The notes under the pieces were generated by a model. It was not told the DNA's origin. It did no database searches and saw only the letters and a program-made list of their open reading frames with translations. A program made the position numbers and the translations under genes. Of a DNA stretch of 64,000 nucleotides, positions 1 through 11,561 are shown piece by piece. Location of the stretch: positions 15,335,001-15,399,000 of the forward strand of contig NC_083387.1 in the NCBI RefSeq assembly GCF_031755915.1, given 5' to 3'. Each line of letters opens with the position of its first letter. Position 1 is the first letter of the stretch. Origin of the DNA: Ziziphus jujuba. Its lineage: Eukaryota; Streptophyta; Magnoliopsida; Rosales; Rhamnaceae.

Positions 1-760
1 ACTTTTATATATTATATATATTCTACTTTTATATATTAGATTGTTAGTAACAATATATATTCTATATTGAAAATTTTGCTATAATGAATATTGAAATACA
101 CATTAAATATAGATCATAATTAAATTATATATAATATTGAAATAAAATATATACAACACTTCAAAAATTATGTATGATTTGATGTTGATATGTACTATAA
201 TATAATATATAAGTCAACATATATAGTAGTAAAACTATATATATATACACCTTTTTTTAAATCTAAATTGTTGTTAATTAAAATATAATAATAATAATAA
301 TAATTATTATTATTATTATTTGCAAGGAATCAAATAATACATTTGAATTTGAATTTGAATTCCATAGATAGAAAATATTATAAACATACATTTGAATTTG
401 TATTAAATTATACAAGTATATTTGAATTTGAATTTGAATTCCATAGATGAAAAAAAAAAATAAGTAAGTCTTATTTAATTTGAATTCTATAAGGTAAAAA
501 TGTATTTATAAGATAATAATAATAATAATAATAATAATAATTATTATTATTATTATTATTATTATTATAATAAATATTTAACATAGAAAAATTAATTACT
601 TGCAAGGAATCAAATAATACATTTGAATTTGAATTTGAATTTGAATTCTATAGATGGAAAAAATTAAATAAGTATAAAAATGATATGTGTATGAAAATAA
701 TTAGATAGATAAACACTTTTGAATTTAAATTCCATAATTGATTATTATTATATATAGGGG
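1..760 (+). repeat. AT-rich dispersed repeat, plus-oriented copy
   Basis: This segment is the inverted counterpart of 8800-9560. Shared blocks in the same order include a region reading through GAAAATTTTGCTATAA, the motif CAAGGAATCAAATAATACAT, repeated TTTGAATTTGAATT units, and AAT/ATT palindromic tracts. The copy runs off the left edge of the window, so its true start is unknown. It contains no supported gene. The family could be a non-autonomous Helitron-like or MITE-like repeat; the sequence alone does not settle the class. Confidence 0.7.
283..569. repeat. Two AAT/ATT palindromic microsatellites
   Basis: At about 283-320 and again at 512-569, a run of AAT triplets is followed immediately by a run of ATT triplets, giving near-perfect inverted repeats with arms of roughly 17 and 28 bases. 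Related shorter tracts occur in the inverted copy near 9010-9040 and 9285-9316. Such tracts can extrude as cruciforms. They appear to be built into the repeat family rather than arising independently. Confidence 0.8.
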
Positions 761-1914
761 TCAAACATTTAGTTCTTGACAAATTTTTGATATAGACTAA
801 AAAAAAATAATTAAGATTCACATATACTTTGTAACAATAAAACTTTTAAATAAATTTTCAAATATGATCGAACATGTTGATTTTATTAATCAAATCAGTG
901 TTAACAAGATGCATGGATGTTCAAAGTTCGAGTTCCAATACTTTGGGAGGTCTCGAGTTTTGATGATAAATTAGAAATTAATAGTGTTAAAATGGTTTTA
1001 ATTAATAAATATATTTTTTTAATTTTTTTACATAATATTCTTAGGATTATAATTTATTTCATTGTATCTAATTTTATTTATTTTTAATTAGTTGTTTTAG
1101 ATTATTTTAAATTATTTTTTTACAACAAATAATATATATAATATAATTTAAAATATTATATGTAAACATGCATGCAATATATAATAACACCAAAAACTTA
1201 AATATTATTATTTGAATATTATTTATGATATTATATATATTATTAATATTATATATAAAAATAAGATGGTTAGTAAAAAAAATTTTCCATATGTCATCAT
1301 TATATTTGAATATAGATAATTATTATAGATTATTTTTGAAATTATCTATTATAACTATATATATCGTGCATCGCATGAGTATTAATGCTAGTAATATATA
1401 AAAGTAAGATAGTGAGCAAAAAATTTTGCCACATGTCATTTTTATATTCATTATGTTCCCTCCAAAAATATGAACCAAAAAAAAAAAAAAAAAAAACTAG
1501 AACTTGAAATCATTGCTATATATCATCCTTATATTCATTTTATTTCCTTCTAAAGGCATTACAAAAAACAATTAAAGTCCAAAAATAAAATTATTTAAAG
1601 AATTTTACAATTTTAATAAAATGTGAAAGAAATAATTTAATCTTGATTTTTGAAAATTTTCATAACATGTAGGTATTATCAAGATTTGTCTATGACTATT
1701 TGCAATAACATGTACAATAATTTTAGCATAATTTATATAAATATTATCTTCACAAATAATTTACTTAAATAATATTACCGCAAATAAAAATTTCACAATC
1801 TTCATAAAACTTGGAAGGAAAAATTTGATTTTGATTTTCGAAAATTTTCATAATGCGTGGATATAAAAATTTTATTTTTGATAATGGAATGAAACTTGGC
1901 AAGAGAAATTTTTT
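761..1914. other. AT-rich DNA, no gene
   Basis: No coding region is supported here. The segment contains poly-A and poly-T runs and fragments resembling the flanking AT-rich repeats, including two starts of the type TATATAAAARTAAGAT near 1247 and 1397. A possible Helitron end inside it is listed separately. Confidence 0.6.
1365..1391 (+). other. Possible Helitron 3' end (hairpin followed by CTAG)
   Basis: A short hairpin CGTGC-ATC-GCATG at 1365-1377 (one G-T wobble) is followed 10 bases later by CTAG at 1388-1391 and then T. Plant Helitrons commonly end with a small hairpin about 10 bases before CTRR and insert between A and T. No matching 5' TC end with coding sequence was identified, so this is a motif-level call only. 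Confidence 0.35.
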
Positions 1915-2254
1915 TTTTCTCCATATTTGGTTTCTTTGCAAATACAATTTATTTCATATATAGATTATAATAATAAAATATCTGAGATATATAATGTTCA
2001 ACTGATCAACTGTGTGCTTAATTCACATTCGTAGTAATTATACTTATAATATATTATAATAACAAATATATAGTTATTTGTCATTAATAAATAATAATAT
2101 ATATTTATTATTATTTTATAATAATAGATTTTATATATTTTTAATACATACATAAAAAGTAAAAAATTCCATACTCTTTTAATTGATTATTTAATATTAT
2201 AATAATAAAACATATATTTTTTTTTAATACAACCAATAAAGAGTAAAAAAAAAA
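1915..2254 (+). repeat. AT-rich repeat copy 1, left part (split by the LINE)
   Basis: This matches 9656-9959 in the same orientation. Shared blocks include ATATCTGAGATATATAAT (with one change), CAACTGATCAACT and ATAATAGATTTTATATATTTTT. Its continuation after the LINE is 8640-8817. Comparison with copy 2 shows that the LINE entered just after the motif CAACCAATAAA, in an A-rich target. Confidence 0.75.
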
Positions 2255-2333
2255 TTTTTTTTGTTTTTTTTTTTTTGGCTGAATACTGAGATTTCATAGA
2301 AAACCAAAAGGAAAGGGCAAAATAAACCCCGAT

Positions 2334-5300
2334 TCAGGTAGTGGCCTCAAGCTCACTCTCCCGAATCAACTGTAACAAAAAAAAGACAGGCAACCGGTTG
2401 ACATCTACTGGACCAACAACACAGTTTCTTGTTGCCCACTTCCCTATAGAGTGGGCAATCCTATTAGCTAGCCTGGGAACCCAAACAAAAGAGATATTTT
2501 CAAACAACGAGACAAGATTAGAAATATTTTTATCAATAAAATCAACCGACCAATGCAAAGAACAAGATCCTCCACTAGAAAGGGTGTTTATCACAGAGGG
2601 CGTCAGATTCAACACACACTTTGCTCCAACCAAACCAAGCTGCCACATGCATGGCTTTGAGCACAACTTCTAGCTCCGCAACTTCTGAGATGATTACAAG
2701 AGACTTTAAAGCATGGATATGTAAGAGATGACCTCTGTCATTTCTTGCTACAACGGCCAGAACACTCCTTTCTATGCTAACTACTGCATCACAACTAACT
2801 TTTATAACTCTCGAACAAGGTCTGCGCCAAGACAGACTGGTTTCCCCATTCACTGTAGGCATCTTAAAAAACTCCTCGCTCTTTTCGGACTCTTGAACCT
2901 CAGAGAACTCTTGAAACCTATTTAAAACCTTTGGCATGGAGAGGTCTGCAATTTTGCATAGATCTTTGTGAACTACTTTGTTACGAAGCCACCATAAATG
3001 TTCTAGAATAATAGTGCTACAACAGAAAAGCCGATCCTTGTCCTCTAGGTGGACTAGAAGAACACCCACCGGTTCCACTAGGCACTTTAGGAACTCTAAA
3101 AGCTCAATACAGTCCATATTCTCCCATCTAATCCACCGAGGGCTAGCAAACCACAACCTTTTCACTACTTCACAATGGAAAAAGAGATGCACTTTGTTTT
3201 CAGGACTCATGTAGCCATGCATGCAATTTACACACTCAATATCCACCCCTCTAGAAACTAAGTTGGAAAACATAGGGAGACCAAAACTAGCAAGTTTCTA
3301 GATGAAAAACTTTGACCTTTCATGAATTTGACTCTCCCACAAAAACTCCCACCAAGCCTGATCAATGTCTGCATCATCCTCTTCCATTTTCTAGACCGTT
3401 TTAACAAAGAAGGCCTCAAAATTTGAACCTGTCCAAATAAGCTTGTCATTTATAAAATTATCAGCCCAGAACATTCCCTTAATATTATCCACTGTTTCTT
3501 GATCGAAAAGGTTGGACAGGTAGCTTCCATTCCACTTCCCGTTGTGGAGCTTCAAAGAACTGACCATACCATAGAAATCTGAAGTGAAGTAGTCCTTCAG
3601 CCTAGGCAAACAATTTAGGTTGTTTTGGACCCAATGGTCCTCCCAAATATTCACAGTATCCCTCTTCCCAACTATTAAACAAAGGCCTTTAGAAAGAAGT
3701 GATATTGTTTTAAGAATCCCAGACCATAACCATGAACTTTTGCTGCTTTTCCTACTCTTCATGAAGGTGATGTGAGGAAAATATTTGGCCTTGAGGGTCT
3801 TCACCCAAAGGCTGTTTTGATTAGTAGATAAGGACCACCCCAACTTAGCAATCAATGCTATGTTAAACCTCCCAATTCATTTGATCCCAAAACCTACTCT
3901 AGGTTTCTTCTGACACACCTTTGTCCACGCAATAGGGGTGAAACCTCTAGATGTCTTAGAATTGTTCTTCCACGGGAAAGCTTTTTAAAGTTGTCACACC
4001 ATTGTTTTGGCAAAAGGAATGTGGATATTGTGTACACTGGAATAGAAGTAGCCACATGCTTTAAGAGAGTAACCCTTCCTACCTGAGAGAGTAATTTGGC
4101 CTTCCACCCTTGGAATCTAGCCTCCACCTTCTGTCTGAAATCTTCAAAGGATGATAACTTATTTTTCTCCACTAAAAGAGAAATCCCCAGGTGTTTAGCC
4201 CTTTTGTCGAGCTCCTTCATACCTAAATAGCTCTTAATCACTGCTTTTGACCTTTTGTGAACGCTCCTTAAGAAATTTTTCAAAATTAATAACCTGACTC
4301 GTCCATTTGTAGTAAACGCTGAGGCATTTAAGGACGTTCCTGACCTCCTTTACATTAGCCCTGCAAAAAATAAGAACATCATCTGCAAACAGGAGGTGAG
4401 AGATTGAGGGGGCAGTTCTTCCTAGCTTGATTCCATTAAACTTTCGGTCTCCCTCCCAACTAGTTAACATCCTAGAAAGAAGCTCTAACATTATTATAAA
4501 TAGAAAAGGGGATAAAGGATCCCCTTGTCTTAGACTTTTTTCTATGGAAAATTTTCCAAAAATGCTGCCATTCAAAAGGAGCTCCATGGAGGCTGGAGAG
4601 ATGCTTAAGAATTAATTTCACGCATCTGTCAGGAAAACCAAAAAGGGTTAGAATTCGAGTAAGGACAACCCAATCTACTTTATCGTATGCATTTCGCATA
4701 TCCAATTTGATGCCTACAATCCTTCTAATTCCCTTTTTCCGATTCATAGAGTGAACCACTTCGCTGGCAAGGATCGCATTTTCTTTAATTAACTGAGTAG
4801 GCACGAAAGCAAATTGGTTTGGAGAAATTAAGTTAACCAAAAAAGGTTTTAACTAGTCAACAATAATTTTGGAGATTAGCTTGTATACCGTATTACATAG
4901 ATTGATCGGGCGGAGATGCTTAAATTCCAAGACACCATTTAGTTTCGAGATGAGAACAACAAAAGTCTTATTCTTATTTATGTCTCTCAGAAGAATTCTA
5001 GAACGGAATACATTTTGGACCATCTTCACAATATCTGAACCGACAATACTCCAGTATTTTTGGAAGAACAAGGCTGGCATACCGTCTGGTCCGAGGGCTT
5101 TTATAGGGTGCATACTCTTTAAGGCATTCCAGATTTCTGTCTCAGCAGGAATAGTTCCCAGCCGATCAGCATCCTCCCTAGAGACAACAACAGGGATAAA
5201 CGTTTGGAGACTTTCACTCCTTCTTAATGGCTCCACCTTGTATGGAATCGAGAATTCCTTTATAAGAAAAGATCCAATTTCCTCTTGTGAATCCAGCCAG

Positions 5301-6442
5301 GCTCCATTTGAATCTTGCTCTGGGTTGAGAATCTTCCTGCTATTAAAAATCGTTGATGCATGAAAGAACTTCAAGTTTCTATCACCAGCAGATAGCCATA
5401 ATTCTCTGGATTTCTACCTCCATACAAGTTCCAGTCTTTTCCTCCATTCATTTAACTCTCTTTGGACTTTTCTCTCTTCGGCCAGAAATTCTTCCGAGGG
5501 TCTTTGTCCTTGAAGCCACTGTATTCTATTTTCAAGCTCCAACACTCGAGAGTGGCAGAAACCAAAAACATTCTTATTCCATCGCCTAAGGGCCAAAGCT
5601 GTACTGTGTAATTTATATCTTACTGAAGAAGCTCTAACGCCAATATCTCCATTCTTCCAAGCTTCATTAACCACTTCTTTACACAGAGGGTCTCTGGTCC
5701 AAGCTTCCAAGAATCTGAAAGGTCTACCATGGGGAAGATCGTCCAAATACAACTTAAGTTGGATAGGGACATGGTCTGAAGAGGCATTTAAGAGGTGCAA
5801 AACCCCTGCTTGATCAAAATAAAGTCTCCACTCCGAACTAACCAGCACCTTATCTAAGCGTTCTCTAATGTTGGCCTACCCTCCCCTTCTAATGCACCAG
5901 GTTAAAAAGTTGCCAATATAACCAATGTCCAGAGCACCAACATCAAAAATGAAATTCATGAGGAAGAAGTTTGATTTGGCCGAGACCTTCCTTCCTCCTA
6001 ATTTTTCTCCTTGGTCAACTATATCATTGAAGTCCCCTATGCAAACCCAAGAAGGTAGGCCTACTTTAACTTTTGAAGATAGATCTTCCCAAAATTCCTT
6101 CCTTAGAGAGCTATCAGTGGGGCAATGGCAAAACCACAACATCCAATTTTCTTTGGCCGCTGAATCAACAAGAACTCCAATAATCCACTTAGAAGCCGAA
6201 ATCACTATCCAACTCCAAGTATTATCCTAAAACATCGCCAAACCATCTTTTCTGTTATCCTCATTAACCACATAACAATTCTGAAAATTCAGAATTTTAC
6301 CAATTTTTTCCAACCTTTCGTTATGTGTCTTAGTTTCACACAAGAAAAGACCATTGGGAGAGTGTTTTTTAACAAGGCCACAGAGGCCACGAACCGCCAA
6401 GGAACTCCCCAAGCCTTGCAGTTTCAAGCTGTGATGTTCATT
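2334..6442 (-). pseudogene. LINE ORF2 remnant: endonuclease, reverse transcriptase, RNase H
   Basis: ORF2 supplies target nicking and reverse transcription. On the minus strand the order is: an AP-type endonuclease start near 6442 (MNITA, then TGA where family members have Trp), endonuclease pieces at 6427-5876 and 5848-5414, reverse transcriptase at about 5374-3894, zf-RVT at 3855-3258, and an RNase H-like end at 3273-2334. The reverse transcriptase core shows KALGPDGMPALFFQKYW, LRQGDPLSPFLF and the catalytic FADD at 4378-4389. Frame breaks separate at least eight segments, so no full protein can be made. The RNase H part begins VSCDA and ends with a segment of the type VPRLANRIAHSIGKWA, as in plant L1 elements. 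Confidence 0.9.
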
Positions 6443-6444
6443 TA

Positions 6445-6462
6445 GGGGGGGGGGGGGGGGGG
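6445..6462. repeat. 18-base G homopolymer
   Basis: An uninterrupted run of 18 G residues on the plus strand (poly-C on the LINE strand) lies exactly between ORF1 and ORF2 of the LINE. It stands out against the AT-rich surroundings and is also a likely sequencing or assembly weak point. Confidence 0.9.
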
Positions 6463-8110
6463 TAACAATTGGCCCGCCTCCTCGGCCTTTGAGTGCTTAA
6501 AGATTTCAAAGCTTCTCTCTTCTTCCCTCACTGATTTCACCCATCCTTCACCCGCACCCAAACCTCGAGCAAGTGTCTTTAGTCTTACTTTGGGAGAGAC
6601 AGTGTTAGATCTAATTGTAACTCCAATAAATTCCAAGTCTTTAAAAGCCACTCCTTCGGGCCCAACCTCACTAAGATCTTTTAGGCCCGCTTATGCAATA
6701 GCAAGTGTAGAGCTATGAGTTGGGCTTTCACAACATGTATTTTGACCCAACATGGAGTCAACAGCTTCAATAAGCTTTTCACCGTAGCCTTCTTTATCCA
6801 TTGACTGAAATAGGGTATCTTTAGGTGTTTCTAAATGGGCTTCTAATGAGGGAAAACTGTCCAGGTCCAATTTGTAGCACTTAGAGGGGTTACGAACCTT
6901 AAGGAATTTGAACTTTCTTTTTTGGCCCACATTCTTCCTTCCTTCTCCCCCTTTACTACTCCCAGCTTCAAATTTGGAAAAAAGCAAAATTCATGATGCT
7001 AGAATGATTAGGGTATTGAGACACCTTGGAAGCAGTTGCAAGAGGACCTCTGTTTGAATCTTTACCTACTCTCTCGCTAGGTTCAACTATGGAGGTGACA
7101 GATGAAACTTGCCTCGGCTTATCAGAAGTATGGCTATGAGTGGACAGATTAACACAATCAGGCCTACCAAATATAGCCTTTTCCTGGGCCCTATAGCTAG
7201 GGGAAATCATGAAATCTAGCCCCTTTCTTGGGGAACCATTTCCTTATTGGTGCGTGTGGATCCTAGTTGCTGAAGGCACCCTTGGCGGTGCTGGAAACTT
7301 CATGGAGTGATGCAATTTTCTTGAACCTTCAACATCGGCTTCTAGCTCTTCATTTGTGAAAGAATCAAAAAAATCATTCTTGGGATTTTCATCTCTTCGC
7401 AGAAAGCTGCCTTCGCTCACCATCGAGAAAGCTCCTGCCTCCACCCTCAACCAGGCTTCATAGACTTCTCCATTTTCATCAGAAGAAACTAGGTTCTTAG
7501 TAAGACAGGCATTTTTCAAGTGACTCAGCAAACCACAATTATAGCACAGATCACCTGGTCTTTCATAGTAAAATTGAATCCAAAATTTTCCCTTTCTAAT
7601 TATGTGAAAGAAACCTATAGGAATAGGCTTTGTAATATCAACCTCAACTTGCATTCGCATGAAGCTAATACCCAACACGTTTTTCTTTGAGGTATCCTCG
7701 CAAGTGATTACCTTCTTGAATAGACCTCCAATTTCCCTTGCATTTCTTTGTTTAAGAATTGCAGAGGTAAACCATGAACTTGAACCCAAAAGGCTGAGAA
7801 TGAGAAATCAAAATTCCTTATTGACATTTGCAGGTTCCACTCCTTTAGCAAAAGGTGAGCACCATTTATAGTCCAAGGCCTTTGGTTCCATACTCGATAT
7901 CTGTCCGCCACTTTTTTTAAAAAAAAGAGGAAAATGTTTGGACTTAGTAGTTCTATTGCCACTGGTTCCGGAGTGAACCATATTCTTCTTGTAGTCATCT
8001 ACACCGTGTTCTTCTTGCTCACCTTAGTAGAAACTAATTTCCCTACAAGGGCCAAGCTGGATCTTCTCACAGCTTCTCCAACATCCCCTACAAGTTCACA
8101 CTATGGTGTT
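6463..8110 (-). pseudogene. LINE ORF1 remnant: DUF4283 domain and CCHC zinc knuckle
   Basis: The first LINE reading frame normally encodes a nucleic-acid-binding protein. Read down the minus strand, a DUF4283-type domain is visible: ALVGKLV near 8070, then RPWTINGAHLLLKEW and FWVQVHGLPL. It is followed by a zinc knuckle with the C-X2-C-X4-H-X4-C pattern (CYNCGLLSHLKNAC) near 7500-7545. A TAG stop lies in the domain at about 7999-8001, and the frame shifts where the pieces 7998-7708 and 7789-7244 overlap. Further fragments continue to the poly-G run at 6445-6462. It is not functional as it stands. The family call is secure from domain order; the exact start is not. Confidence 0.85.
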
Positions 8111-8639
8111 GAGAGCTGTTGGGTTTTGTTTGAGGAACTTCATTTTCCGGGTGTTCTTCATCCCTCGAAGGCTCATTCATGCCTGATAGCAAGAGACACC
8201 CAAACTTTAAAAAAAAAAAAAAAAACATTACGTGGGATCTCAATCTGGAAACCACCACGAGCGAAACCTTCTAAACCATTGTTAGAAAATACACTCTCCA
8301 CAAGCAATGAGAGACAAATTCAAACCCCTTGACAAACAAGTCCATACTAGAAACGAATGCATAACTAAAGACACTAAAATAACTTTCAGGCATTTAATCA
8401 AACACATGGTGAGCAACGCTTCATGGGAGTAAGGACAGAGAGATCTGTTTCTATTTAGCCTTTTCCAGTTTACAAAGAGCAACCCAACAAACCTCAACAA
8501 ATTAAACCATACAAACATTTCTCTTTTTTTTTTTTTTTTTTTAACAATATTTTGGGACGCAATGAAAAGTTAATGTTACCATAGACAATAAAATTCCTGC
8601 AGCCAATGCTCAGTCTCCACTTAAAAAAAAAAAAAAAAA

Positions 8640-8817
8640 TCTTATACCTTTAAATGGCTGTTCCATTTTTTATTAATTAATATTTTGATAGAATAATAAA
8701 TAATGAAAAACTAGGAAATATTTTTTTTTTTAATTAATGGTTTTGGAGGAAATCAGAAGAACATGAGGATGACACGTTTTGCAGATTCTTCTTCTTTTAT
8801 ATATTATATATAGATTC
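8640..8817 (+). repeat. AT-rich repeat copy 1, right part
   Basis: This matches 15040-15205 closely: both begin at CTTATAC.TTTAAAT, share TATTAATTAATATTTTGATAG, and end with CTTCTTCTTTTATATATTA followed by TATAG. It is the continuation of 1915-2254 beyond the LINE. Confidence 0.75.
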
Positions 8818-9560
8818 AAATTTAACAGTATTTATCGTTCTAATTTTTCTCATATACATACCATTTTCATACTTATTTAATTTTTTCCATCTATAGATTT
8901 CAAATTCAAATGTATTTATATAATATTTTTCATTTATAGAATTCAAATTCAAATGTATTATTTAATTCGTTACAAATAATTAATTTTTTCTATATTAAAT
9001 ATTTATAATATAATTTAATTGTATTATTATTATTATTATTTATCCTATAAACATATTTTTACCTTATAAGTAATCTATTTACGGAATTCAAATTAAAATT
9101 TTTTTACCTATTTATTTTTTCCATATATGGAATTTAAATTTAAATTCAAATATATTTATATAATTTAATTTAAATTTAAATGTATTTATATAATATTTTT
9201 TTATCTATGGAATTTAAATTCAAATTTAAATGTATCATTTGATTCCTTGTAAATAATTAATTTTTCTATATTAAATTTTTATAATATAATATAATAATAA
9301 TTATTATTATTATTATGATAACTTAATTAACAAAAATTTAGATTTAAAAAAATGTGTATATATATACAGTTTCACTACCATATGTGTTAACTTATATATT
9401 ATGATACATATCAGCATCAAATTATATACAATATATGGGGTGTTGTATACATTTTATTTCAACATCACATATGATTTAATTATGATCTATATTTAATGTT
9501 ATAGCAAAATTTTCAATACATATTATATATTATTACTAACAATCAAATATATAAAAGTAG
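8800..9560 (-). repeat. AT-rich dispersed repeat, inverted copy of 1-760
   Basis: Reading the minus strand from 9560 downward reproduces the block order of 1-760, including the AAT/ATT tracts and the TTTGAATT-rich units. The two copies lie in opposite orientation about 8 kb apart and flank the LINE-containing segment. Confidence 0.7.
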
Positions 9561-9655
9561 AATATATACAATATGTATAAGTATAATATATAATATATAA
9601 TATATAATTTTATAATCATATTTATATATGTAAAAAATATTTAAAATATATTTGA

Positions 9656-9950
9656 CTAAGGGAACCATATATATGCAAACACAATTAGTGTCATACATAA
9701 TATTATAATAATAAAAATATCTCAGATATATAATATTCAACTGATCAACTTGCTACTCAATTCACGTCTATAGTAATTATAGTTATAATATTATAATAAT
9801 AAATATATAATTATTTATTATTAATAAATAATAATATGACATAATCATATATACTTATTATTATTTTATAATAATAGATTTTATATATTTTTGGATACAT
9901 CCAAAAAAGTAAAAAAATTTCATACTCTTTCAATTAATTATATAATATTA
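9656..9950 (+). repeat. AT-rich repeat copy 2, left part (split by the MULE)
   Basis: Direct copy of 1915-2254. It ends at the MULE target duplication (9951-9959) and resumes after the second duplication at 15003. Confidence 0.75.
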
Positions 9951-9959
9951 TAATAAAAA
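9951..9959 (+). repeat. MULE target-site duplication, left copy
   Basis: The 9 bases TAATAAAAA here are repeated exactly at 14994-15002, immediately outside the right terminal inverted repeat. Nine bases is the characteristic duplication length for Mutator-like elements. Because the motif is A-rich, the register could slip by one base. Confidence 0.8.
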
Positions 9960-9960
9960 A

Positions 9961-10150
9961 GGATATTGGCAGCTATGCATCCCAAATTTTATCGGGGTTG
10001 ATATTTTGCACCCTAAATTATTTTTCTTAGCATTATGCACCCCAAACTTGTATTTCCCTTGCACCGTTGGTTCTTCTGTCAAAAATGCTTAACGGAATGA
10101 CCACGTGCTACGCACGTGATCATCAAGCGAGAGTAGATCAAGTCATTTTA
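9961..10150 (+). repeat. MULE left terminal inverted repeat
   Basis: Pairs with 14803-14992. Conserved blocks include TTTGCACCCTAAA-type and CAAAAATGCTTAACGGAATG segments, and a near-palindromic ACGTGCTACGCACGTGATCA segment. It probably carries the transposase-binding and promoter functions typical of MULE ends; that role is inferred from the family. Confidence 0.9.
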
Positions 10151-10314
10151 TTATTTTGAGCATAGAAAGCAGTGCATAAAAAATGGAGTATGACTCAAGA
10201 AGGTTGACGAAGTAGCTCAAGCTGCAGAAGAAAGCACCTTGTGGAGACACTGCAACTCAAGCTGCAGCAAATGAATGAATTTTCATTGAAGAATATTAAC
10301 AAACAAAGAAATTG

Positions 10315-10844
10315 ATGGAGGAAATTTTCTACAACTGTGGAATGCCAGCCGTGGAAAAAACTTCATGGATTAACATTAACCCAGAAAGAAAATTTCATGG
10401 ATGTCCAAAATATAAGGTATATTTTACGCATTTATGAAAGATATTTAAAAATTTTGTAAACATTTTTTAAAATATATGTAGAAGAAAATAGAGAAAAAAA
10501 ACAAAGCTCATATTTTTATATTCTAAAGATATTGCATCTTTGATATTGTTAAGTGAAATGTTGATTTAAGATCATTATGCAGTAGGAAATTGGTTTCTTA
10601 ATTCCATTGCTACTAACTGTTTCTTAATTTTTTTGGCTTATGTTTGCAGAAAAATGTGAGAAAAGGATGTGGATTCTTCCAATGGTATGATCCACCAATG
10701 TGTCAGCGTTCAACAAGGGTTATACCTAGACTACTAAGAGATATTACAAAGTTGGAGGAAGATAAGGCCAGATTGAAGAAAATAATTTGTGTTGGATTTG
10801 TCGTATGTGTATTGTTAGTGTATAGAATGATGACAAATGGATAA
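10315..10844 (+). CDS. GRF-type zinc finger protein with C-terminal transmembrane helix, carried by the MULE
   Basis: Two exons, 10315-10416 and 10650-10844, join in phase 0 across a GT...AG intron (10417-10649) to give 98 residues. The GRF finger is recognised from TSWININPERKFHGCPKYK in exon 1 and CGFFQWYDPPMC in exon 2, which the splice brings together as in the family. Cys8, Cys30 and Cys41 match three of the four expected zinc ligands. The usual first Cys of the C-X-C pair is Tyr6 (TAC rather than TGC). A charged helical stretch (residues 64-78) and one hydrophobic segment (about 79-95, IICVGFVVCVLLVY) follow, an architecture common in plant GRF proteins. The start ATG was chosen because it opens directly before the finger. 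The neighbouring transposase is badly broken while this frame is open. Function is unknown; expression is not shown. Confidence 0.75.
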
Positions 10845-11561
10845 TGTAATACTGCCAATATCCCTAATGATATATATAATAGAGTTGATGAAGACGATAG
10901 CATGCTTGTATCAACTTTGCAGATAGAATGAGATAGCTGCCAATATCCCTAATGTTAGTATGCTTGTATCAACTTTGTATGTAGTATATACATATATATA
11001 TATATAATTAGCAACTTCTATGAATGTTTTCTTGTATTTATTCAACCCCGTGAATATGTTTACCAGATTGTATTTACTAGCTTATTAATATTTTTAGTTT
11101 GTTTGTCCATTTTGTAAATGTAATCTGGCCAAAGAATTTGTATTGAATAATACAACAAAATTTATCAAGGCATGTAGTGATAAATACATCGTAAAATATA
11201 TGTCCAAGTATTTAAATACATGATAACCTCTTTGCAAATCCAAAATATATCTATACAATACCATTGTGCCCAATTCATGGTACCACGCATATAAACTACC
11301 CTAAACAGGACATAAACAATCCTGACCATATAGTAGTCACAAAAGATCAACTTCACAACTCAACAACATATATTACCCTAAATAGTCATATAGTAGCTAC
11401 ATTTTACAAGATAGATAAAAACCAAGTTGTATTTTCAACACAAATAAACAGCTATTTGTTGTCCTAGGTGGTCTCTTAACCTACATGAACAAAGTAGAAC
11501 TCATTAAGTTGTGCTCCTTCTGCTCCTTGTGTTTCTCATTACCTCAGATGGGGCTGTTGAG
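10845..11561. other. MULE internal spacer, no gene
   Basis: AT-rich DNA between the convergent 3' ends of the GRF gene and the transposase remnant. It contains a short TA run near 10996 and no supported coding region. Confidence 0.6.

Larger units (their letters stand above)
2255..8622 (-). mobile_element. LINE (L1-type non-LTR retrotransposon), decayed
   Basis: The element reads on the minus strand. Its 3' end at about 2277 is followed by a poly-A tail, seen as the T-rich run 2255-2276 on the plus strand. It contains ORF1 (DUF4283 plus CCHC knuckle) and ORF2 (endonuclease, reverse transcriptase, zf-RVT and RNase H-like regions), all broken by stops and frameshifts. The interrupted repeat resumes at about 8640, so the insertion is about 6.4 kb. 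The target duplication is in an A-rich stretch and cannot be defined exactly. The 5' boundary is approximate because two homopolymer runs, at 8524-8542 and 8622-8639, lie near it. Confidence 0.9.

Noticed and set aside
900..960. tRNA-like or SINE-like stretch (GTTCGAGTTCC)
   Set aside because: It resembles a tRNA T-arm box but lacks a matching A box and the cloverleaf stems.
2341..3214. Plus-strand frames opposite the LINE RNase H region
   Set aside because: They are antisense shadows of the LINE ORF2 remnant, which has clear domain matches on the minus strand.
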